5,113 nt of DNA from Candidatus Zhuqueibacterota bacterium 4484_87 (GTDB lineage Bacteria > Zhuqueibacterota > Zhuqueibacteria > Thermofontimicrobiales > Thermofontimicrobiaceae). Shown in pieces: positions 1 to 5,113 of the stretch (its first letter is position 1; every line of letters begins with the position of its first letter). A program made the position numbers and the translations under genes. The notes beneath the pieces were generated by a model, which did not search any database, was not told where the DNA came from, and worked only from the letters and a program-made list of their open reading frames with translations. The stretch is from assembly GCA_002085355.1 (NCBI GenBank), contig NATN01000231.1, positions 1-5,113 of the forward strand, in the 5' to 3' direction.

Positions 1-1
1 G

Positions 2-649
2 AATTACGATGAAGAGAAAGGCAAATTCCCTACTTTCAGTACACTGCGCAAAATTTGCGATTTGCTTTATGATACCAAAGAAAATTTTCACCTTCTTTTC
101 AAGCGTGTCCTCAATCCGAAGAAGAAAATTTTTGAGCAGTCTGACAAATTGACGCCGGATGAAATGGAACTCATGCTAATGAATAATATCGGAATTTTAT
201 TTCACCGCGTAATGGTTGCCCGTGAGTTAAGGTATATCATAGACCATTATTCTGTTAATACGGATGAATACAAAGAGGCAAAGGTCTCGCTGGATACGAA
301 TTTGTATAAATTAGATTTGATGTTCCAGCGCGGCATGGAGATTATTCTGGAAATTTTGCATAAATATCGAAGTAACATGCTTCTCCAAATCTATTTTCTG
401 GAACATCGCACGATGTTAAGAAAACTTTTCAAGAAAAATTATCCGAAAATTACTGATATTTTGACACAGGATAGTTCTCTTACGGATATTTATGTTGAAT
501 GCGCCAGGTACTACATGCGAAATGGATGGTACAAACAGGCAAAGGCGATTTTAAAATCCATTTCTCGAAATGCGCCTCAAAACAAGGAGTTTATAAATCT
601 GTTGGCTGAAATTAATGAAATTACAGATAATCTGATTGTTCAGATTTAG
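2..649 (+). CDS. Unrecognised helical protein with TPR-like C-terminus (5'-truncated)
   Basis: The reading frame is open from base 2 to the TAG at 647-649, giving 215 visible residues. The true start lies left of the window. A TTG at 62 could be taken as a start, but the 20 codons before it read as normal protein in the same frame, so it is almost certainly internal. I do not recognise a family. The sequence is rich in Lys, Glu, Leu and Ile and looks all-helical. No signal peptide or membrane segment is visible in this part. Near the C-terminus (about visible residues 162-195) the pattern A-x-x-Y-x-x-x-G-x-Y-x-x-A-x-x-x-L, followed by an Ala-Pro, resembles a tetratricopeptide repeat, so a protein-interaction or scaffold role is possible. 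Only one such repeat is clear. The gene ends 30 bases before the URO-D-like gene and may be the preceding member of the same operon. Coding status is secure; function is unknown. Confidence 0.8.
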   Translation, partial: NYDEEKGKFPTFSTLRKICDLLYDTKENFHLLFKRVLNPKKKIFEQSDKLTPDEMELMLMNNIGILFHRVMVARELRYIIDHYSVNTDEYKEAKVSLDTNLYKLDLMFQRGMEIILEILHKYRSNMLLQIYFLEHRTMLRKLFKKNYPKITDILTQDSSLTDIYVECARYYMRNGWYKQAKAILKSISRNAPQNKEFINLLAEINEITDNLIVQI

Positions 650-668
650 TATCCACAAAACTGCTGAA

Positions 669-674
669 AAGGGA
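669..674 (+). promoter_or_regulatory. Ribosome binding site of the URO-D-like gene
   Basis: AAGGGA lies five bases before the ATG at 680, a normal Shine-Dalgarno sequence and spacing. It supports 680 rather than the next in-frame ATG at 725 as the start. Confidence 0.6.
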
Positions 675-679
675 ATACA

Positions 680-1732
680 ATGACCAGACACAATCCGGAT
701 TTCCAACAGTTGCGCACTGCACTCATGGGGGGAACGCCCGATAGAGTGCCTTTATTGGAATTGGCGATTGCTAAAAATATTAAAGAGCAATTTTTGAATA
801 AAAAAATTGCATCTGTAGCTGATGATGTCGAATTTTACCAAAAAGCCGGATATGATTACATTAAAGTATCGCCGATCATTGACATGAATCCCGATCACTT
901 GCAGCCTCACGAAGGTAAGCGCGTCTCTGAAGCCACCGATACGACCAATGAACGTGAATGGCATGCCAGCGGCGCCGGGATAATTACGACCATGGAAGAA
1001 TTTGAGAAATTTCGCTTTCCCAAGCCAGAGGAAGTAGATTATTCTCCTTTCGAGGAAGTACAACAATTCCTTCCGGACGGAATGAAAGTTATTTGTCAGT
1101 ACGGAGACATTTTTACGTGGACATGGGATTTTATGGGATTTGAAACTTTTTCTTTTGCGCTCATTGATAACCCAGAGCTAATCAGGCGGCTTTTTGATAA
1201 GATTGGAGAAATTGAACTGAATTTATTTGAAAATTGTCTGAGTTTTGATAATATCGGCGCTCTTTTTTACAGCGATGACATTGCCATCAACAGTGGGCTG
1301 TTTGTGCGACTTGACATTTATCGGGAGTACTTGTTCCCCTGGATGAAGAAAATCGGTGATCTGTGTAAAAAACATGATATTCCCTTCATTTTCCATTCGG
1401 ACGGAAATCTCTGGGAAGCAATGGATGATCTGATAAAATGCGGTGTCAATGCTTTGCAACCGCTTGAGCCACAGGCGATTGATATTGTTGATGTAAAGAA
1501 AAAACGGGGTAATGATTTCTGTCTTGTCGGGAATGTGGATGTTGATTTATTGACTCGCGGGACTCCTGAAGAAGTGGAGGCTGAAGTTATTCGTTTGCTG
1601 AAAAACGTCGCTCCGGAAGGTGGTTATTGCGTTGGCTCGGGAAATACCGTTGCGGAATATGTAAAATATGAAAATTATCTGGCGATGATCGAAACTGCAA
1701 AAAAGTACGGCGAATATCCCATTGAAATTTGA
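680..1732 (+). CDS. Uroporphyrinogen decarboxylase (URO-D) superfamily protein, non-HemE
   Basis: This 350-residue protein has the length and layout of the URO-D superfamily, a TIM-barrel fold that includes haem-pathway HemE and the corrinoid-dependent methyltransferases MtaA, MtbA and CmuA. Visible family marks are PDRVPLLE (20-27) near the N-terminus, FHSDGN (238-243), a following stretch of the type D-x-x-x-x-G-V-N-A-L-x-P (250-261), GNVDVDLL (284-291), and a C-terminal GSGNTV (319-324) followed by Y-x-x-Y-E-N-Y. The HemE signature R-Q-A-G-R-Y is absent, so a role in uroporphyrinogen III decarboxylation is unlikely. The MtaA-type zinc motif His-x-Cys is HSD here (239-241), so the first Cys ligand is missing too. 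Cys317 is near where the second Cys of those enzymes would fall. Members with HSDG are known as uncharacterised URO-D-domain proteins; the substrate cannot be assigned. No corrinoid protein is encoded in the window. The stop is seven bases before the nitrilase-family gene. Family assignment is firm; function is open. Confidence 0.9.
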   Translation: MTRHNPDFQQLRTALMGGTPDRVPLLELAIAKNIKEQFLNKKIASVADDVEFYQKAGYDYIKVSPIIDMNPDHLQPHEGKRVSEATDTTNEREWHASGAGIITTMEEFEKFRFPKPEEVDYSPFEEVQQFLPDGMKVICQYGDIFTWTWDFMGFETFSFALIDNPELIRRLFDKIGEIELNLFENCLSFDNIGALFYSDDIAINSGLFVRLDIYREYLFPWMKKIGDLCKKHDIPFIFHSDGNLWEAMDDLIKCGVNALQPLEPQAIDIVDVKKKRGNDFCLVGNVDVDLLTRGTPEEVEAEVIRLLKNVAPEGGYCVGSGNTVAEYVKYENYLAMIETAKKYGEYPIEI

Positions 1733-1736
1733 GGTG
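1731..1736 (+). promoter_or_regulatory. Ribosome binding site deciding the nitrilase start
   Basis: GAGGTG overlaps the end of the upstream stop codon and lies three bases before the ATG at 1740 (five bases from the GAGG core). It selects ATG 1740 over the in-frame TTG at 1722, which lies upstream of this site and inside the preceding gene. Confidence 0.6.
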
Positions 1737-1739
1737 CGA

Positions 1740-2528
1740 ATGAAAGTCGGTTTTGTGCAATTTGCAGTGAAGTTTGGTGATAAAGAAGGGAATTTCCAAC
1801 GCACAGAGGAATTGATCCGGGACAAAACCGCTGATATCTGGGTGCTGCCTGAATTATTCAATACAGGTTATGTTTTTATCAACAAAAATGAGGTAGCGGC
1901 TCTGTCGGAGACAATCCCTGACGGGAAAACCACGCAGTTTTTACTTGAATTGTCCAAAAAGAAAAAATCTACCTTTGTGGCAGGGCTGGCGGAAAAAGCC
2001 GATGACAAATATTTCAATTCCGCTGTCATTGTCTCAAATGGCGAGTTTGTTGGTCTTTACCGGAAAATCCATTTATTTTACAAAGAAAAACTCTTTTTCA
2101 GCCCCGGAGACAGAAAATTTCAGACATGGGATGTCAACGGCATTCGTCTTGGCGTGATGATTTGTTTTGACTGGATGTTCCCGGAAGCCACGCGGACGCT
2201 CGCCCTCAACGGCGCAGACATCATCTGCCATCCGTCAAATCTGGTCATGCCGTACTGTCAGAATGCGATGGTGACGAGATGTCTGGAAAATCATATTTTT
2301 GCTGTAACTGCAAACCGTATTGGAACTGAAAAGCGAGGAGACACAGTTCTGGAGTTTACCGGTGGCAGCCAGATCACAGGAGTCAAAGGCGAAATTTTGC
2401 ACCGGGCTGATCGCAGCAGGGAAGAAGCATTCGTAATGGAAATTGATCCGAAATTAGCCCGTGATAAACAATTGAACGAATTAAACGATCTCTTTTTGGA
2501 TCGGCGACCCGAATTTTACTTTTCGTGA
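1740..2528 (+). CDS. Nitrilase-superfamily carbon-nitrogen hydrolase (probable amidase)
   Basis: This is a 262-residue cytoplasmic-type protein of normal length for a single-domain carbon-nitrogen hydrolase. The catalytic triad is complete: Glu38 in LPELFNTGY, Lys109 in YRKIHLF, and Cys142 in MICFDWMFPE. A second conserved glutamate follows the lysine (Glu116). Downstream are the usual GADIICHPSNL block (158-168), NRIG (192-195), an F-T-G-G-S strand, and a C-terminal RRPEFY (255-260), all typical of the superfamily. Members hydrolyse small amides, carbamoyl compounds or nitriles through a thioester intermediate. Sequence reading alone does not separate omega-amidase, N-carbamoylputrescine amidase and other branches, but the CFDWxFPE form suggests an amidase rather than a true nitrilase. 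An in-frame TTG at 1722 would add six residues inside the previous gene; ATG 1740 has its own Shine-Dalgarno site and starts directly at the first beta strand (KVGFVQF). The gene ends one base before the epimerase gene. The physiological substrate is unknown; the setting hints at a sugar- or amide-containing metabolite. Confidence 0.92.
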   Translation: MKVGFVQFAVKFGDKEGNFQRTEELIRDKTADIWVLPELFNTGYVFINKNEVAALSETIPDGKTTQFLLELSKKKKSTFVAGLAEKADDKYFNSAVIVSNGEFVGLYRKIHLFYKEKLFFSPGDRKFQTWDVNGIRLGVMICFDWMFPEATRTLALNGADIICHPSNLVMPYCQNAMVTRCLENHIFAVTANRIGTEKRGDTVLEFTGGSQITGVKGEILHRADRSREEAFVMEIDPKLARDKQLNELNDLFLDRRPEFYFS

Positions 2529-2529
2529 T

Positions 2530-3390
2530 ATGAAATTAGGCAAATATTATATTGATTTATTTGAGCTCATTGGCGAAGATTTTTCCCGTTATCAATTTGA
2601 TCCAAATGGCGTGCCGCTCACACGTTTTCCGGAGAAAAATTGGAAATACAACCCTGTTACTGTTTGCCAATATGGTCTGTGGCAGTTCAATGTTGGGCTA
2701 CGAGACGATTCGGAACGTGCATTTTCCAACGCGGCAAAGCAAGCTGATTGGCTGGTGAAAAATTGCCGTATGGATGAAGCAGGCGGTTGTATCTGGCAAT
2801 ATCAAATAGATTTGCCATTCTATGGCATGAAAGCGCCCTGGATTTCCGGCATGGCGCAGGCACAGGCAATTTCTCTGCTGCTGCGCATGCACCAAGTAAC
2901 CGGAGAAAAAAGATATTTGCAAACGGCAGAGAAAGCATATTCTGCATTTTTGCGTGATACGGAAAGTGGTGGAGTTGTCACAAAATTTCCGGACGGATCT
3001 CCGGTAATCGAAGAATATCCCACGCCAAAAATTTCAGCAGTCCTCAATGGCTCAATATTTTCCATCTTCGGCGTGTATGATTTTGCTACTTATTTTAAGG
3101 ATGAAGACGCCGATCAATTTTTCCGAAATTTAATCGCCGGCATAGAAAAAAATATTCATTTATACGATTCAAGCTTCTGGTCTTACTATGATTTAGCAAC
3201 ACCGCGAAGATTAGCGTCAAAAATTTATCACCGGCTGCATATTGCTCAATTGAAGGAATTGGCAAAAATGAGCCGCAACAACTTGTTTTGGGAACGCGCA
3301 GAAGTCTGGGCTGGCTATGAAAAGTCATTTCTTTGTAAGCTGCGCTGGTTCGGTAAAAAATTGCAGCAAAAAATATTTTTCAGGATTTGA
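2530..3390 (+). CDS. D-glucuronyl C5-epimerase family protein (short, stand-alone)
   Basis: The 286-residue protein matches the C-terminal (alpha/alpha) catalytic domain of D-glucuronyl C5-epimerase, which converts D-glucuronate to L-iduronate within a glycan chain. Recognisable blocks are NPVTVCQYGLWQFN (41-54), WISGMAQAQAISLLLR (104-119), GGVV (147-150), EEYP (161-164), VLNG-x-I-F-S (171-178), L-Y-D (211-213), YYDL (219-222) and Y-H-x-x-H (233-237). From memory of the human enzyme, Glu499/Tyr500, Tyr560 and Tyr578 are active-site residues; their counterparts here appear to be Glu162/Tyr163, Tyr220 and Tyr233, so activity is likely kept. The extra beta-rich region of the animal enzyme is missing: the QYGL block runs almost directly into the helical domain. 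There is no signal peptide or membrane helix; the last 18 residues are basic and aromatic and might touch the membrane. ATG 2530 is the first start after an in-frame TAA at 2482 and lies one base after the nitrilase stop, without a clear Shine-Dalgarno site, indicating translational coupling. The polymer acted on is unknown. Confidence 0.87.
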   Translation: MKLGKYYIDLFELIGEDFSRYQFDPNGVPLTRFPEKNWKYNPVTVCQYGLWQFNVGLRDDSERAFSNAAKQADWLVKNCRMDEAGGCIWQYQIDLPFYGMKAPWISGMAQAQAISLLLRMHQVTGEKRYLQTAEKAYSAFLRDTESGGVVTKFPDGSPVIEEYPTPKISAVLNGSIFSIFGVYDFATYFKDEDADQFFRNLIAGIEKNIHLYDSSFWSYYDLATPRRLASKIYHRLHIAQLKELAKMSRNNLFWERAEVWAGYEKSFLCKLRWFGKKLQQKIFFRI

Positions 3391-3395
3391 ATTTG

Positions 3396-3917
3396 ATGTT
3401 TGATAAAATTAAAAAATACTTCTCGCTGTTTTTTTCGGGAATATTCTGGTTTCAGTTGAAACAGATAATCGCTCTTTTTTTCACTGATAATCTCTGGGGC
3501 ATTAAAAATTTGGGCGGCAGAGGAAAAGGCGTTGTCGTACGGCCTTCAGCTAAACTGGCTTATTCCCACAATATTTTTTTAGGCGATAATGTTCATATTC
3601 AGCGTGATTGTTACGTCTGGGCGGGGAAAAATTCGACTATCACCATTGGTGCCAATACCATGCTCAGTCCCGGTGTTTTCATTATTTCGGATAACCACAG
3701 CGTTAAAAAAAATCAGCTCATCCGCTTGCAGGAAGGCGCGGAAAAAGATATTGTCATTGGCGAAGATGTTTGGCTCGGCGCCTATGCGATTATTTTGCCC
3801 GGCGTGCATATCGGTGATGGTGCGGTCATTGGCGCCGGAGCTATAGTGACTCGTGATGTAGAGCCGTACGCAATTGTGGCTGGAAATCCCGCGCGAAAGA
3901 TCAGTGAGCGTTCCTGA
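3396..3917 (+). CDS. Hexapeptide-repeat (left-handed beta-helix) acyltransferase
   Basis: The 173-residue protein belongs to the maltose O-acetyltransferase/WbbJ-like group of acyltransferases, trimeric enzymes that move acetyl or other acyl groups from CoA to sugars. Isoleucine/valine-led hexapeptide turns are visible from about residue 58 to 152, for example IFLGDN, ITIGAN, IVIGED, VHIGDG and AVIGAG. The likely catalytic histidine is His101 in ISDNHSV, placed before the usual loop (about 102-118) and followed by DVWLGAYAIILPGV. The C-terminal PYAIVAGNPARKI (157-169) is the standard closing motif. The first 30 residues are hydrophobic and basic and could lie against the membrane. I chose ATG 3396, ten bases after AGGA at 3382-3385; in-frame TTG codons at 3387 and 3393 are alternatives, the first too close to that site. 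The gene starts five bases after the epimerase stop and its stop overlaps the next start by one base. In a polysaccharide setting, O-acetylation or N-acetylation of a sugar is the likely role; acceptor unknown. Confidence 0.9.
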   Translation: MFDKIKKYFSLFFSGIFWFQLKQIIALFFTDNLWGIKNLGGRGKGVVVRPSAKLAYSHNIFLGDNVHIQRDCYVWAGKNSTITIGANTMLSPGVFIISDNHSVKKNQLIRLQEGAEKDIVIGEDVWLGAYAIILPGVHIGDGAVIGAGAIVTRDVEPYAIVAGNPARKISERS

Positions 3918-5113
3918 TGAGTGAGGATAATCGCTTCCGTCTATTGGACTTACCTTTTCCGTTTCAGGCTGCACTTTCGATCTGCAGCGACATTGACGGT
4001 ACTTCATGGGACGATTTTTTATCAATCCATAAATTTTTAAATTCAGAGAAAACGACGCCGCTGGGGAAAGGTCTGAAATTGCCGGTGGATGATTCCTTTT
4101 GGTGTTACGATAACCCCAGCTATCCCAATGCCGCTTTTTCATATTTTAAGCCTGATAAAATTACTCCTTCAGAATTTGCGCCACAAATTCGCTTGCTCAT
4201 CCGTGCAGGAATTTTGGATGTGATGCACAGCTATGGGAATTTTGTTTCAGAAGATGAATTTTCACGGGAATTAGCTGCGCGTGCGCTGGAAGAAATAGAC
4301 AGGCATCATTTAAAAATTGACGTCTGGACGAATCACGGAGGTGCGGAAAGTGTTCAGAATATTGGCGCGGCGACGCTGGGAAAGGGGGATTTGCCCGATG
4401 AAAATAATCGCTACTATCATTCCGATTTGCTGATCGATTTCGGGGTCAAATTTTATTGGGATAGCGAGCAGTCATTAACGCCCGTAGTTGGGCAGGATAG
4501 AAAAGCAAGCTGGGCTGATTATTTCGCAAACAACCCGCTCTATTTCTCTCGACGGGAAAAAACAAAAGCACTGTTAAAAGGTGTTTTATCCTTTATCCCC
4601 GATTTCGCAAAAGACAATTTGATTAGAAACAGAGTAATTATTCCGGACAAAAAGTCGGGGAATGATCTATTTGAAGTCGATGCACTTCGTGATAACAGGA
4701 AAATTTTCAAAATCAGACGGTTCGGTTCGGGGAAATATGACTGGTCAGATGATTTGCCTAATCTGCTGAATGACAGGGTATTAAAAAAATTACTTCGTTC
4801 GCGTGGGAAGATGATTGTTTACGTACACATGGGCGACAGACACGAAAAGAGTGATGAATTTCCGCTTTCGCAGGAGACGGTTGATAGATTCAGGCAAATT
4901 GCAGATCTCTTTCATCGAGAAATTTTGTGGGTAGCAACGACGCGGCAACTTTTGACTTTTTCTTTGGTTAAAAAATACCTGACATGGACAATTGAAGAAA
5001 ATGAATATCATTATTTGATAAAAATAAAAGGAATGAAAAAAGCGGGCATTCCGTTTGAATTGTCGCCAAAAGATTTGCAAGGGATCAGTTTTTCTTTGCC
5101 TGACAACAAAGAA
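3917..5113 (+). CDS. Polysaccharide deacetylase-like protein (3'-truncated)
   Basis: An uninterrupted frame of 399 codons runs from ATG 3917 to the window edge; the stop lies outside. ATG 3917 shares one base with the preceding TGA, and an in-frame TGA at 3905 leaves no other ATG upstream, so the start is well fixed and coupled. The protein resembles NodB-like (CE4) polysaccharide deacetylases in outline: a first strand ending in SICSDIDG (21-28, with Asp25 and Asp27), then DVMHSYGNF (101-109, His104), then IDVWTNHGG (134-142, His140), then a YYHSDLLIDFGVKFYW block (166-181), and late in the barrel IVYVHMGD (300-307, His304). Classical CE4 enzymes have His-Ser-x-x-His as the metal motif; here the second His is Asn108, so metal binding must differ or the enzyme belongs to a divergent branch. 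No signal peptide is seen, suggesting action in the cytoplasm, perhaps on a lipid- or nucleotide-linked sugar. Deacetylation of an N-acetylated sugar is a plausible but unproven role. After the barrel (from about residue 350) a further small domain begins and is cut off. Confidence 0.8.
   Translation, partial: MSEDNRFRLLDLPFPFQAALSICSDIDGTSWDDFLSIHKFLNSEKTTPLGKGLKLPVDDSFWCYDNPSYPNAAFSYFKPDKITPSEFAPQIRLLIRAGILDVMHSYGNFVSEDEFSRELAARALEEIDRHHLKIDVWTNHGGAESVQNIGAATLGKGDLPDENNRYYHSDLLIDFGVKFYWDSEQSLTPVVGQDRKASWADYFANNPLYFSRREKTKALLKGVLSFIPDFAKDNLIRNRVIIPDKKSGNDLFEVDALRDNRKIFKIRRFGSGKYDWSDDLPNLLNDRVLKKLLRSRGKMIVYVHMGDRHEKSDEFPLSQETVDRFRQIADLFHREILWVATTRQLLTFSLVKKYLTWTIEENEYHYLIKIKGMKKAGIPFELSPKDLQGISFSLPDNKE

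Noticed and set aside
602..631. Possible sigma70-like promoter: TTGGCT at 602-607 and GATAAT at 626-631, 18 bases apart
   Set aside because: It lies inside the coding end of the first gene, the -35 matches only four of six bases, and such matches are frequent by chance in this base composition.
62..649. TTG at 62 as the start of the first gene
   Set aside because: The frame stays open to the window edge with ordinary protein sequence, so the gene starts outside the window.
650..679. Terminator between the first gene and the URO-D-like gene
   Set aside because: No stable stem-loop followed by a T-run can be seen in these 30 bases.
680..1732. Assignment of the URO-D-like gene as hemE
   Set aside because: The RQAGRY signature of true uroporphyrinogen decarboxylase is missing and no other haem gene is present.
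1547..1861. 104-codon open frame on the - strand across the URO-D/nitrilase junction
   Set aside because: It is antisense to two well-supported genes and its translation looks like low-quality shadow sequence.
3579..4142. 187-codon open frame on the - strand
   Set aside because: It lies opposite the acyltransferase and the start of the deacetylase-like gene, both with strong family motifs; its translation shows no recognisable domain.
4790..5080. 96-codon open frame on the - strand near the right end
   Set aside because: The + strand carries a continuous 399-codon frame with deacetylase-like motifs over the same bases.

Overview
The window is 5.1 kb of densely packed bacterial-type DNA of moderate-to-low G+C (judged by eye). 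All six supported coding regions are on the + strand. The first is cut by the left edge and the last by the right edge. No RNA genes, insertion sequences, CRISPR arrays or convincing terminators were seen. The organism cannot be named from this sequence. Compact operons, Shine-Dalgarno sites and an apparent surface-polysaccharide gene set fit a Gram-negative-style bacterium, but that is only an impression.

Layout: (1) bases 2-649, the 3' part of an unrecognised, probably helical protein with a TPR-like C-terminus; (2) 680-1732, a uroporphyrinogen-decarboxylase (URO-D) superfamily protein that does not look like HemE; (3) 1740-2528, a nitrilase-superfamily carbon-nitrogen hydrolase with an intact Glu-Lys-Cys triad; (4) 2530-3390, a short stand-alone D-glucuronyl C5-epimerase-type catalytic domain; (5) 3396-3917, a left-handed beta-helix (hexapeptide-repeat) acyltransferase; (6) 3917 to the window end, a 399-residue partial protein resembling polysaccharide deacetylases.

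Genes 2 to 6 are separated by 7, 1, 5 and -1 bases, so they almost certainly form one translationally coupled operon. Gene 1 lies 30 bases upstream and may belong to it. The last three genes form a coherent sugar-modification set: uronic acid epimerisation, O- or N-acylation, and probable deacetylation. The combination resembles, in outline, the deacetylase plus C5-epimerase chemistry of heparan-sulfate maturation in animals. How the URO-D-like protein and the amidohydrolase fit this pathway is not apparent from the sequence, and that is the most intriguing part of the locus.
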